DNA of 64,000 bases from Thinopyrum elongatum. Lineage: Eukaryota > Streptophyta > Magnoliopsida > Poales > Poaceae. Position numbers and translations under genes: made by a program. Numbering within the stretch: the stretch's first letter is position 1; each line of letters starts with the position of its first letter. The notes under the pieces are model-generated. The model was not told the DNA's origin and did no database searches. It saw only the letters and a list, made by a program, of their open reading frames with translations. Positions 41,927 through 53,982 of this stretch are shown here, piece after piece. The stretch is taken from assembly GCA_011799875.1 (NCBI GenBank), contig CM022302.1:318908144-318972143 (forward strand), in the 5' to 3' direction.

Positions 41927-44900
41927 TCCTCCCCTTCTTGAAATGAAGTCGTCCTCGACGGAAGATCATCTTCCTCACCCAAATAAGGCTTCAAATCTGC
42001 AATGTTAAAAGTGGTACTAACCCCAAAATCTGCAGGCAACTCAAGTTTATATGCATTATCATTTATTTTCTTTAACACCTTAAAAGGACCATCAGCACGT
42101 GGCATTAGCTTTGATTTGCGTAAATCAGGAAATCTATCCTTATGCAAATGTAACCAAACAAGATCTCTAGGTGCAAACACAACATGTTTTCTACCCTTAT
42201 CTCCAACAAGTTTATATTTAGCATTCATACGCTCAATGTTCTCCTTAGTTAACTCATGCATTTTTAAGATCAATTCAGCACGTTGTTTAGCATCAAAATT
42301 AACCTTCTCCGAAGATGGAAGAGGCAACAAATCAATAGGTGCACGAGGTAGGAAACCAAACACAATTTCAAAAGGGCACATCTTAGTAGTAGAATGCAAT
42401 GAACGATTATAAGCAAATTCAATATGAGGCAAGCATTCTTCCCACATTTTCTTATTATTCTTCAAAACAACCCTAAGCATAGTAGACAATGTTCTATTGA
42501 CTACTTCAGTTTGTCCATCAGTTTGGGGGTGACAAGTAGTACTAAAAAGCAGTTTAGTCCCCAACTTAGCCCATAAACATCTCCAAAAGTGGCTAAGAAA
42601 TTTTGTATCATGATCTGAAACAATAGTATTTGGCACACCATGCAAGCGAATAATTTCACGAAAGAACAAATCAACAATATTAACAGCATCATCGCTTTTA
42701 TGACATGGTATAAAGTGTGCCATTTTCGAGAATCTATCCACGACAACAAATATGCTATCCCTCCCCTCCTTTGTTCGAGGTAAACCTAAAACAAAGTCCA
42801 TAGATATATCTTCCCAAGGAACACTAGGTACAGACAAAGGCATATATAAACCATGAGGATTGAGTCGTGACTTAGCTTTTTGACATGTAGTGCAGCGAGC
42901 AACAAAACGCTCAACATCCCGTCTCATCTTTGGCCAAAAGAAATATGTAGCAAGTACATCCTCCGTCTTCTTGACGTCAAAGTGTCCCATTAATCCTCCT
43001 CCATGCGCCTCCTGTAACAACAAAAGACGAACGGAGCTAGCTGGAATGCATAGCTTGTTAGCACGAAACACAAATCCATCGTTAACGAAGAACTTGTTAC
43101 ATGTTCTACCTTCTTTACAATTCTGCAATACGTCTTTAAATTCAGCATCATGCACATATTGATCTTTGATGGTCTCCAAACCAAATATTTTAAAGTCAAG
43201 TTGTGAAAGCATAGTATAACGACGAGACAATGCATCAGCAATAACATTTTCTTTACCCTTCTTGTGTTTAATGACATAAGGGAAAGTCTCAATGAATTCA
43301 ACCCATTTAGTATGTCTACGGTTCAGTTTTGCTTTACTTTTAATGTGTTTCAAAGATTCATGATCAGAATGTATAACAAATTCTTTGGGCCATAAATAAT
43401 GTTGCCATGTTTCTAAGGTCCGAACAAGAGCATATAATTCTTTATCATAAGTAGAATAATTCAGACTAGGCCCACTCAATTTTTCAGAAAAGTATGCAAC
43501 AGGTTTACCATCTTGTAATAACACACCTCCTAATCCAATTCCACTAGCATCACATTCAAGCTCAAAAGTCTTATGAAAATCAGGAAGTTGGAGTAAAGGA
43601 GCATGTGTCAACTTATCTTTTAATACCGTGAATGTTTCTTCCTGTGCGGTACCCCAAACAAAAGGCACATCATTCTTTGTAAGCTCATTGAGAGGTGCAG
43701 CAATGGTGCTGAAATTTCTCACAAAACGCCTATAGAAACCAGCGAGGCCAAGAAAACTCCTCACTTGTGTGACCGTTTTGGGCTGCGGCCAACTCTCAAT
43801 AGCTTCAATCTTGGCTTTATCAACTTCAATTCCCTGTGGAGTAACAACATAGCCAAGAAAAGATACTCGGTCGGTGCAAAAGGTGCACTTCCCAAGCTTA
43901 CCAAACAAACGTGCATCACGTAGAGCAATAAAAACAACACGTAAATGTTCCAAATATTCCTCCAAAGATGTGCTATAAATCAGTATATCATCAAAATAGA
44001 CTACCACAAATCATCCAATGAAAGCACGTAAAACTTCGTTCATTAATCTCATGAAAGTACTAGGTGCATTAGTTAACCCAAAAGGCATGACTAACCACTC
44101 ATATAATCCAAACTTAGTTTTAAATGCTGTTTTCCATTCATCCCCCAATTTCATACGAATTTGATGGTATCCACTACGCAAATCAACTTTGGAGAATATT
44201 GTAGAGCCACTCAATTCATCAAGCATATCATCTAGCCTAGGAATAGGATGACGATAACGAATAGTAATATTATTAATGCCTCTACAATCAACACACATAC
44301 GCGATGTACCATCCTTTTTCAGCACTAGAATAATAGGAACATCACAAGGACTAAGGGATTCACGTATATAACCATTGTCGAGCAGCTCCTGGACTTAACG
44401 CATAATCTCCTTCATCTCCTCTGGATTGGTACGGTATGGTGCACGGTTGGGTAGCGATGCACCTGGAATTAAGTCAATCTGATGCTCAATCCCTCAAATA
44501 GGTGGTAATCCCGGTGGCACGTCTTGTGGAAAGACGTCAGCGAACTCCTGCAAAATGTTAGTGACAGCAGGAGGCAAAGAGGAAGGCACGTCCTCGAATG
44601 AAAATAATGCCTCTTTGCACACAAAAGCATAGCAAACAGATTTGCTGAAATCTAGATCATCAATATCAGATTTGGTGGCAATTAAACATGCACTTTCAAT
44701 TTAATTTCAGAAGCAACACTAGATGGTTTATTATTAGGCTTCATTTGTTGCCCAAATTCTTTTGCCACAATCTGATTTTCACTCTTATTTTGCTCCTGTT
44801 TTGCTTTACTAGCTCTATTAATATCATCTTTCAAAATAGAATCAGGAGACATAGGAAGCAAAGTAATATGTTTATCCTTATGAACAAGAGTATACTGATT

Positions 44901-46745
44901 GTTTCTACCATGGTGTACATAATTTTTATCAAATTGCCATGGTCTACCAAGTAATAAAGAACATGCTTGCATGGGTACCACATCACAATCAACATAATCA
45001 GCATATGTAGAGATACTAAAATGCACACGAACATTACGTGTTACCTTAACCTTGCCGCTGTTGTTGAACCATTGGATGTAGTAAGGATGTGGATGTGGTC
45101 TTGTGGTTAGAGATAGCTTCTCCACCATCTTCATGCTAGCCAAGTTATTGCAGCTCCCTCCATCTATGATGACGCGAACAGAACGTTCCTTCACAACTCC
45201 CTTTGTATGAAATAAATTATGCCTCTGATTTTGCTCAGCTTGTGTGACCTGCACACTCAAAACTCGTTGAGCAACTAAACATTCATACCTGTCAGCGTCT
45301 TCAGGAGCCATGTATTGCGTCTCATGTTTAGAACCATCTCCACCGTGTTCTTCACGTGTAATTAGAGCCAAAGTCTCCTCATCATAGTCACTAGCGGACT
45401 CATACCCACCATCCTCAGTAGCAATCATCACACGCTAGTTGGGCATTCTCTCGCATAATGACCTCCACCCTTGCAACGGCGACAAATAATATCATGTGTT
45501 TGCCTTGTTGATGCCATGGATGAAGAAGAGCTTTGTGCAGGCCCGGAAGGTGTGCTCTTCGCAGATAGAGGTGGTTGTGCCTGCTTTCTTGTATCACGGC
45601 TGGAGGTGGCAGCTGATGAAGGTACCGGTGTAGCAGAGCATGTGGAAGTAGAGGATGCACGTGGTGTCCATGATGAAGGTCGACCTGCAGAAAAGTTAGT
45701 CCACGCTAATGCCTGTCGATCCTGCACTTCACGTTCAGCTTTGCAAGCAAGATGGAATAAACGAGTGATATTGTTATACTCCTTATACTCTAAAATGGTA
45801 TGAATCTCTCTATTTAACCCACCCATGAAATGTGCAAGCATAGATTCATTATCCTCAACAATACCACATCTAATCATGCCAGTTTGTAATTCCTGATAAT
45901 ATTCTTCTACATAATTTTTTCCTTGTCTTAATCGCTGCAGTTTTTGAAGTAATTCACGCTGATTATATGGTGGAACCCAACGAGTACGCATAGCAGTTTG
46001 CAAAGCAGCTCAAGTAGCTGGAATAGGATATAATCTACAATGTTCAGACCACCAAATAGAAGCAAAACTAGTGAATTCACAAACAGCAGCAGCAACACGT
46101 CTATCCTCAGGATATTGTAAGCATGTGAAACGTTGTTCAGTTTCTAACTCCCAAGCAAGATATACATCAGGAATGTATCTACCCTCAAACGATGGAATAT
46201 TCAATTTTAGTTTAGGAATATGGTCATAATCTTGTACCTGAGGTGGTGCTGCAGCCCTACCGTTGCGATGATAAGAATGAGGATGACCTGGTGGTGGTGG
46301 TGCTGGTGGTTGCACGTAGTTCTGATTTTGATCAACCTCATCCTCATAATCGCCCGCGTAATCGTCCTCCTCCGCAGCAGCAGCAGGAGCCACAGAAGCA
46401 TCAACAGCAGTAGCAGCGGCACCAGAAGTTTGGCCAGGCTCAAGAGGAACACGACCCGCTCGACGGAGGGCTGTTTCGCGACGTGGAGGTGGTTGTTGTT
46501 GTTGTTGTTGTTGCAATGGTGCAGCAGAGGCAGTAGGTGGAGGTAGACGCGCAAGCACTTCAGCGAACTTGGCATCCAACTTGGTGTCAATTATCTTCTC
46601 AACGTCATCAATCCTCGCTAATGCCTTGCCAAAACTGGTCATCACGTCTTCTACCTGTTGACCCCCACATTTCCTGGAATTTATCATGGAGCTCCTTGTT
46701 CGTCATGTTCTCCCAGTCCAGCTCATCCGCTTGTGATCCTGGCAT
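41620..46745 (-). pseudogene. Gypsy 1 gag-pol polyprotein, interrupted
   Basis: gag starts at 46745 (MPGSQADELDWENMTNKEL), has a frameshift near 46667, a Q-rich and A-rich linker, a TGA at 46010-46012, and a CCHC knuckle (CRRCKGGGHYARECP). A one-base loss near 45437 shifts into protease (VIIDGGSCNNLASMKM). Stops follow at 44494-44496, 44395-44397 and 44011-44013. [35 protein letters not shown] and [11 protein letters not shown]. RNase [19 protein letters not shown]: a zinc-binding region ending CTTCQKAKS, then acidic residues in [18 protein letters not shown] and [10 protein letters not shown]. The frame runs on through [14 protein letters not shown] into the 3' LTR and stops at 41620. Six or more breaks preclude a working polyprotein. 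Confidence 0.93.
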
Positions 46746-47963
46746 GGTTAGCAGCAAGAGAAACACAAGAATATGTTCCTACAGACTACTGGGAAGTGGC
46801 GGTGGTGATGTGGAAAGTCACAAATCCGTTAAGCGAATCTCAAATTCTTACCAGTTCTTACCAAGCAGCAGGTGGTGATCGGCAACCGTTGTAGTCAAAA
46901 CTCTCAAAGCTTGGATAGAGCGATTACCAGGTAGTGTCAACCGCACGATGTAGAAATATGTGGAGCTGGGAAGGCTTAATATATGGTAGCAAAAAGATCA
47001 GCAATAATCAATTCAGAGATGCAAAGTTGAATAAACGCTCAACGACGGTACTGTGCTGGTCCTAGGCTAGACCGTGCTAGAGACGCGAGCCTAGAACACT
47101 AATAAAATCACGGCGCGGCACGTAAACAAGGGAAAAGCACACTCTGGATTTTTTCTCTCTTTTTTTTGGCGCTCTTTTTTTTGCGCTCCTTTTTTTTGCC
47201 GAAAATCACTATAATGGCGAGTGTCTCAAAACTCTTCCCAAGTTAAGATAACAGGATAGGCACAAAATTTTTCGACTAATTTTTTTTTCGACTGCCCGGA
47301 CCCACAAACTGGAAACGGCTCAAAAAAAACTTTCTATAATGGCGACTGTCTCAAAACACTTGGAAACACCTAAAAATAGGATAGCCAGATTTTTTTTTGA
47401 CAAGCGTGTTTTTGGAAAATTTTGGGCCTAAACGGAGGGTGGTTTCCAGACACTTTTTTTTTGAAACCAACCTCTTCTACGGACGGTAAAAGATTGATGG
47501 AATCCGAAACCTACTCAGACAAGGAAACACGAATCTGGAAACAGATGGATCTCGAAAGCAAACCTAATATGAGATGGACTCGGAGTGGTGGTGGTATATG
47601 GACTCGGATCGGTGGTGGTATATGGACTCGGATCGGTGGTGGTATATGGATTCAGAGCAGTGGCGGATAAGCGGTGGTGGTAGATGGCAGGGGCGATGAT
47701 GATGGTGCGGCGGCGACATGCCAACTTATGACCAGAACTCGAAACTCTAAAAGACTAGATGCAAAGACCAGCAACTTGACACGACGATGCAACCACAAAT
47801 TCAACAAAGCAAAATACTGAAAAGACTATGCAATGGCTCAGATTGGTTCGGATATGATGAACTAACCCTAATTTTTGTGTGTGGCTTTTTCATGGACTGT
47901 AGGTATGAATAACAGACTCGATCTAAACTACGAAAAACTGTAAAATCTCACCGAGTAACCTGG
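46746..47963 (-). other. Gypsy 1 5' leader
   Basis: The untranslated region between PBS and gag, with T/A homopolymer runs (47150-47480) and a 27-bp tandem repeat (47576-47670). No gene is seen. Confidence 0.8.
47576..47670. repeat. 27-bp tandem repeat in the Gypsy 1 leader
   Basis: About 3.5 copies of GGACTCGGATCGGTGGTGGT plus ATAT, in a GT-rich context. Confidence 0.85.
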
Positions 47964-47976
47964 AAATTTGATACCA
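47964..47976 (-). other. Gypsy 1 primer-binding site
   Basis: TGGTATCAAATTT on the minus strand, two bases after the 5' LTR end. The first eight bases match the TGGTATCAGAGC type that pairs with initiator methionine tRNA. Confidence 0.75.
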
Positions 47977-47978
47977 CT

Positions 47979-48896
47979 TGATAGAGGCAAAGGTGTCCCG
48001 TCTTTCGATGAGATGGAGATTATCGTTTTTGGAGGAGTAGACTTTGACGATCCGACTACGAACGTGCGAGGACGTCACGCCTTAGCAATCGCTAAACCAA
48101 CTCCGAGAGGTTATTGACCACGCCGGAGCATGATCAACCTGACCACGAAGGTCTATTTCCTGCAAGCAAATGAAGAACAAGCAAGAAACTAAGATTGCAA
48201 TCAGGATATTGCGAATATAAGATGAAAGCTTTATTGATCAAAGTGGGGTTCTGTGACGTCTTGGTCTGGTCGTTGAACACAAACGAAGTACGCGAAGTTG
48301 CAGCTATGACGAACTTTTAATCTAAACAAAACTCAAAGTCTAAACGACGCCCTAAGGGCTGTATATATGGAGGAGTAGGGGGAATTTCGTGGCCCCTTGT
48401 AGGAGGGGTCTGAAACCAACCCTAACTTTGTTTCCCCACACATACGGACTCTAAAAACAGCCTATACTTAAGTATTTCAAAATTACATGGGCCTGGCCCA
48501 AAAATAAGGTGGCGCAGCACCTAAAATAAGCTATGGACGAAAGTTATGAAGGGGCATCTTGTATATTTTGTCCATGTCCTTGTAGGTCATCACGGAGGCT
48601 TCAAAGTGCTCAAATATGGACTAGAAACGCAATTCTGGATCCCTTCGCGCGCGCCTTCATCTCCATGCTTGATCCTGCTCCAGTGTTCTCCCCTCTTGTC
48701 CATGCTAGGCCCTTCATTTGTAAGCAAAACAAATGTATCCAATTTAGGCAGCATCATATTCTCATGAACATTACAATCATTACCAAGAAACGAAAGTACC
48801 TGGTAATTTAATTGGTGTGCGCGAGCTCTAGTAATTGGTCCAGAATGTATAGCAGCAGGGGCTATGGGTGTAACAATGGTATTGATGTCCTCATCA
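47979..48896 (-). repeat. Gypsy 1 5' LTR
   Basis: A 918-bp LTR preceding the PBS on the minus strand. It contains the same pol C-terminal reading frame as the 3' LTR, but here it is disconnected from pol. Confidence 0.95.
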
Positions 48897-48901
48897 ACTG
48901 C

Positions 48902-49802
48902 CAAAACTCCGACACCCATTATGTATTTTCAAATCATCCAGACACACATGTTTGTGTAATAAGTAGTCGCACACCATGGGGATTTTATTCAGAATCAAAG
49001 GTTACTCTTAATTGAACATACACAATAGAGTTTGTGAACTCACTTTTAAGGTAGATGATGCAGCTTTTTTGGTTCACCATCTATAATTGAACAAAAAATA
49101 TTGATCAGAATATTCCTTTTTTGACATTACAGTGATAGCAGATTATGTGGCTGAAGAATATATGTATGTATGTAAAGGGTGGATAGTTTGACTGTTTAGT
49201 TGTTTCTCCATACTTGTGTTTCATCTGATCCAAATTCTTGCCCTCAAGTTGGTCTATGATGTGCTATGACTGATGGTAGAAATTAACCATGCTCTTATCT
49301 GTGTGTATCAGTTCTCTTGGTAGGAATTAAGCAGCCTTACGTAACCACTTAGATGTCATTGGTACCATATTTAACCATGCTCTGTCCATTTTGATTTGCA
49401 TGTATGTGCAAGTCCTTTTTTTCATGAAAGTAGTAGGGGCTGCTATTTTATTGGCAATATGAGGAAATGGCTCATATGAGAAAAACAGAGATGAAAAATA
49501 CAGGGACTGCAATTATGTATGAAAATTATAGATGTGAACTTGCAGAGAAATAGACACAAAGAAGGTGCATGTATCATTTGTTGTCGATTGTCTGTAATTT
49601 GCATTTGTCTTTTTCATACAGAAACCAGTGTATCACATATTTATATCAACCAGGTGCATCTTCTTCTCGAACTGGTGAGCGTGACCCTATTAACAAAGAT
49701 TATACTGCTTCAACATTATTCTTCTCCCTTTTATATTTAGTGATTATAGTGTTTCCCCGTGATTTTATATTAGACTTTTTTTATCGCAGCCATTGCACAT
49801 GA
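48902..49802. other. Unrecognised sequence between Gypsy 1 and the solo LTR
   Basis: AT-rich, with no coding signal or repeat ends that I can support. It was contiguous with 39662-41008 before Gypsy 1 and with 53895-53982 before the solo LTR element. Confidence 0.5.
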
Positions 49803-49807
49803 ATAGT

Positions 49808-52800
49808 TGTGACGCCCCCGACTCAATCGTGCACTAATCATACACGCAAACATGCACGATCAAGCACAGGGACTCACGGGAAGATATCACAACACAACTC
49901 TAAAACATAAATAAAGTCATACAAGCTTTATATTACAAGCCAGGGGCCTCAAGGGCTCGAATACATAAGCTCGCATACAAGCGTCAACGGAAGCATCAGA
50001 TACCTGAGTACAGATATGAAACAGAAACATATAAGCCTTTAGAAAAGCGGGGCAAAACAAAAGCTACGATCGAAAGGCGCAGGCCTCCTGCCTGGGACCC
50101 TCCGAACCTACTCCTGGTCGGTTGGCTCGATCCAGTAGTACGTGCCGTCTGGACCCTCCTGGTAGTAAGCTCCTGCTGGGACATCTGGCTCCTGAGCTCC
50201 ATCGTCTGATGTAACATCAAAAGGAGTATGGGGGAAAAGAGGTAGCAAAGCAACCGTGAGTACTCATCCGAAGTACTCAGCAAGCAAGGATCTACACTAC
50301 ATATGCAACATTATCAAGAAAGGCTGTATATGTGGACTGGGCTGCAGAAATGCCAGAATAGAGAGAAGACATAGTCCTATCGAAGACTAGCATCTTCACG
50401 AAGCCACCATCTTGCAGCAATTAGAAGAGTATAGAAAAGCATTTTATTAAGCAAGCATGTTGAGGCAAAGCCTAGAGATCCTTCCTCGACTCCCTGCGAG
50501 AAAGCGATCCCAGAGCTTCAATTAATTAAACAAGTATCCAGTTCAAGTAATAGATCGGGATACCAAACTGAGCGTCCTTTACGGTAGGACCGGCTATCGA
50601 TAGATGTTATCTTCCCTGCAGGGGTGCACTACTGTTACCCAACACGCTCGATCACCTCTGGCCGGACACACTTGCTGGGTAATGCCCGGCCTCGGGAGAT
50701 CAACACGAAGCAGCGCCCTACCTAGGCTCAGCAGAGAGGTCAGCACGCCGGACTAACCTATGCACCCAGAGGTCTTGGGCCATCGCCCTGGGCACCCTGC
50801 GCGTTGCGTGGCTGGCCGGGGTGCAGGCGTGACACTGAACTCGTCAGTGAAGTATCCAGCCCATTCCCGGCGATCAGCCCGCACGATGAACCGTGACGTC
50901 TGAAGAGCTTTCGGGAGAAATGTACGACGTAGAGGGCCCCATAAACCATTATCCCGCGTGGTGGTAGTGCGTATAGGGCACGTCGACCCACTCAGATCAA
51001 ATACCCAAATCCGATATGCTCATTTAATAACACGCAGAGACAATCAGAGTTTCTGAAGCTCCGCCTCAATATCACACTCGGGCGCCCTTCCGGGCAAGCC
51101 CGACATCATAGATCTCCTTGCGGTTACCCCTCGCGGTCGACCCGCCTGTGACAAAGGTCAAAGTATCTGTGTGGTCACAACATCAAGGTGAACGTAGGAG
51201 GCATCACCCTTAAGGTTCACACTTGAGGGGGTTGCACGACAGAGTTGTATCGGAAGTGGTGAAGGAGGAATCACCCTCGATGACCACGATCGAATAGCTA
51301 CACTGCAGAGTATTCATCAAGAGTGCGTTACGAGGTATCACCCTCGGGACTCGATAGTAACTATGCAGAGTCATACAACTAAGGGGGGGGGGTGAGGTGA
51401 TGTGTCGGTCTCTGGTCGTCGATCATGTTCATTGAGTCGTCGATGATGAAGCAGAGGCAACAAGGGTAAGGTGATGGGGGTCACTGACGATTCATTACCA
51501 ACCTATACTAAGCAGTTGAAAAAGGCAGGTAAGGTAACAATAAGCAGGCTATGCATCAGAATAGGAGCAAACAGTAACAGTAGCAAAATCTAATGCAAGC
51601 AGGAGAAAATTGAATGGGCGATATCGGGATGCTCAAGGCGGGGGGGAGGGGGCCTGCCTAGAAGCTCTGTTGCATAGGAAGAAGGGTCGTCGGTGACGTA
51701 GTCGTACTCAGCGGCATCAGCGCCGGTCTCGGGGTCTACCGGAGAAGAAGAGGGGGAAAGAAATAGTAAATACAGAGCAAACAAAGCATCACAAAATATA
51801 ACAAGGCAATACGTGGTGCCAGGGGTGATCTAACGCAGGGATAGGTAATACCGGCGAAGGGGGAAAACATCAGGGAAGGTATTCCCGGTGTTTGGCATAT
51901 TCGGACGGATGAAACGGAGGTGGATTGTTGCATGTTCTCTATGCTAGGGACGTGTGGCGGACGAACATACTGCGTATTCGGATTCGTCTCGTCGTTCTGA
52001 GCAATTTTCATGTAGAAAGTATTTTCATCTGAGCTACGGTTTATTTTATATTAAATTTTAATGATTTAATCAATATTCTGGATTCTATTTAATTATTTAA
52101 ATTAGGATTATCCGAAACAATGAATGGTGACATCATCATGACATCACCATGACGTCAGCAGGTCAACCTGACAGGTGGGGTCTACCTGTCATTGTCACAT
52201 TAGTCTACTTAGGGTTTAATTAAGCTAATTACAGTTTAATTAGACTAACTAATTAATTAGTTTAATTAAACAGAATTAATTAAGTTAATTAATCATTTAA
52301 TTATCTAATTAGTTAATATTTATTTATTTATTTTAATTCGTTTTGGGGGCGGGCCCCACTGGTCATACCCCCAAGGGGCCCCAGCTGCCAGTGGCACACA
52401 GGCCACTGGAGCGGGCTTAACGAGCACGGTCGGGGGCGTTCGCCCGAATGGGCACGAGCGAGGGGACGCGCCGGGGCGCCGGGTGCCGGGGGTGGCCGCG
52501 GAGGGGGTGCGCGGGCGGGAGCGCGCGTGGCCGTGAGCAGAGGCGCGGGCGGGGCAGTGGAACCGTGGCGCAGAGGAGCAGCGGCGCGACAGTGGTGGTG
52601 GCTGGAGGCGGAGCCAGGCCGTGCGGGAGTGCGGCGAGCGCGACTGGGCGGGCGCCGAGCGCGCGTCGGGCGCGGACAGGGCGCCCGGGCGGGCGTGGCC
52701 GTGGCCGGGGCGAGGCGGGCATGCAGGGCGGCAGGCAGGGGACGGGCGAGCGCGCGTGTCAGCGACCTCCCTCCAGTGGGGCTGCTGTTGGGCCATGGGC

Positions 52801-53889
52801 CTACCAGGAAACTACCACACACAACCACTACAAGTAGGCAGAAGATGGACACGGCGAGAGTGGCTTGGACGGAAGGCTTCGGCCTGGCTCGGTTTGGCAG
52901 CGAGCTCGTGTTCTTCCTCCTCTGTCTCCTTCCTCTGCTTTCTCCTCCATTAATCCTTGATTTGTAGCCAAGCCATGGTGATTGAGTGAATCTACTAGCT
53001 GGACCCTAACAGCGCGCAGCGAGCAGCAGCAGCGCGGGTCGGCGCGCGGCTGGATGTGGCGGAGCAGAGGCAAGGCGGCGCCAGGACGGGGTTCGGCGAG
53101 TGGCGGTGCAACTGCGGGGACCGGGGCGCGTTCGAGCTGCAGGGGAGAGGAGTGAAGGAGAGGGGCTCACGGCCGCGTAGAGGAACGGGGGCGGCGAGGC
53201 TCGATGGCGTCCGGTGAGGGAGAGGCGAGGCGGCGTGTCCGGCGAGGTCGTCCGGCGTCGGGGGCGATGGGGTCGGGCTCCTCCCGATCCAGATCCAGAC
53301 GAGGAGGAGGAGAGGAGCGAGGGGAGTGGGGGTCGTGCGGGGTTAGGGCTCCAGTCGGGGTGGGGGATAAGGGGGGAGAGGTGGGCCGGCCTGGTGAGCG
53401 GCCGGCTGGGCTGAGGCCTAGTTGGGGGGGGGGTTGTATTTTTTTTCCTTTTCTTTTATGTATTGTCTTTTATTTTCTATTATTTTATTTTAGTTTTACT
53501 TTACTGTAGTTTTATAAATTATAAAATTAGTCCCTAATTTAGTGTTGATAAATATGATACTGCCCCAATAGTTTTGGGCAACTAAATAAAATAGTTTAAT
53601 ACCTTATTAATTGCAAAAGGCTTTTAAATAATTGTTTTGTTACAGTTTTAATCATTTTACTGTATTTAAACCCTTTATAATAACGTGGATTCTTCACCGA
53701 TATTAATTATGATTTATTTGCCACAAGTTGAACATTTTAGTTTTGATATTGAAAACTTTATTTGTTTGACTTGATTTTGAATTTGAATTTGAATCGGTTT
53801 TGAATCAAAGGGGAATCTAGCAACAGTAATTGCGATGACATGGCACCATTAGCGTATGGTTACTGTAGCTTAACTACCGGGGTGTTACA
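49808..53889 (-). mobile_element. Solo Gypsy LTR, 4.1 kb
   Basis: Runs from TGTGACGCCCCCGACTCAAT to GGGGTGTTACA with a perfect 5-bp TSD ATAGT on both sides (49803-49807, 53890-53894) and no internal region, so it is a solo LTR left by LTR-LTR recombination. It is related to but diverged from the LTRs of Gypsy element 2. The GC-rich part 52340-53440 yields many long overlapping frames in several phases, which are compositional. It includes G-runs near 51381 and 53425. Confidence 0.93.
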
Positions 53890-53982
53890 ATAGTGTACTA
53901 CCGAGACAATAGATTAATTCTACTGCACCATGATTCTATGAGGAGGTGTCTACTATCTTTATATTCATGGTCATAAAGGTGT

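Larger units (their letters stand above)
41009..48896 (-). mobile_element. Ty3/Gypsy LTR retrotransposon 1, complete but mutated
   Basis: Two 918-bp LTRs (41009-41926, 47979-48896) start TGATAGAGG and end CTCATCA on the plus strand. The 5-bp TSD ACTGC lies at 41004-41008 and 48897-48901. The PBS matches the first bases of the initiator-tRNA type. Order gag-PR-RT-RNaseH-IN fits Gypsy. My hand comparison finds about 26 differences between the LTRs (2.8%), which at 1.3e-8 per site per year suggests roughly 1 million years. The IN C-terminus without a clear classic chromodomain, and sequence style, suggest a CRM/Reina-like chromovirus, unconfirmed. Confidence 0.95.

Noticed and set aside
45428..46745. 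Glutamine-rich protein with a CCHC zinc knuckle as a host gene
   Set aside because: It is gag of Gypsy 1, in line with PBS, protease and RT.
52320..53510. Several long overlapping open frames (up to about 174 codons) rich in Ala/Arg/Pro/Gly
   Set aside because: They lie in all phases of a GC-rich part of the solo LTR, lack a consistent frame between LTR copies and resemble no protein.
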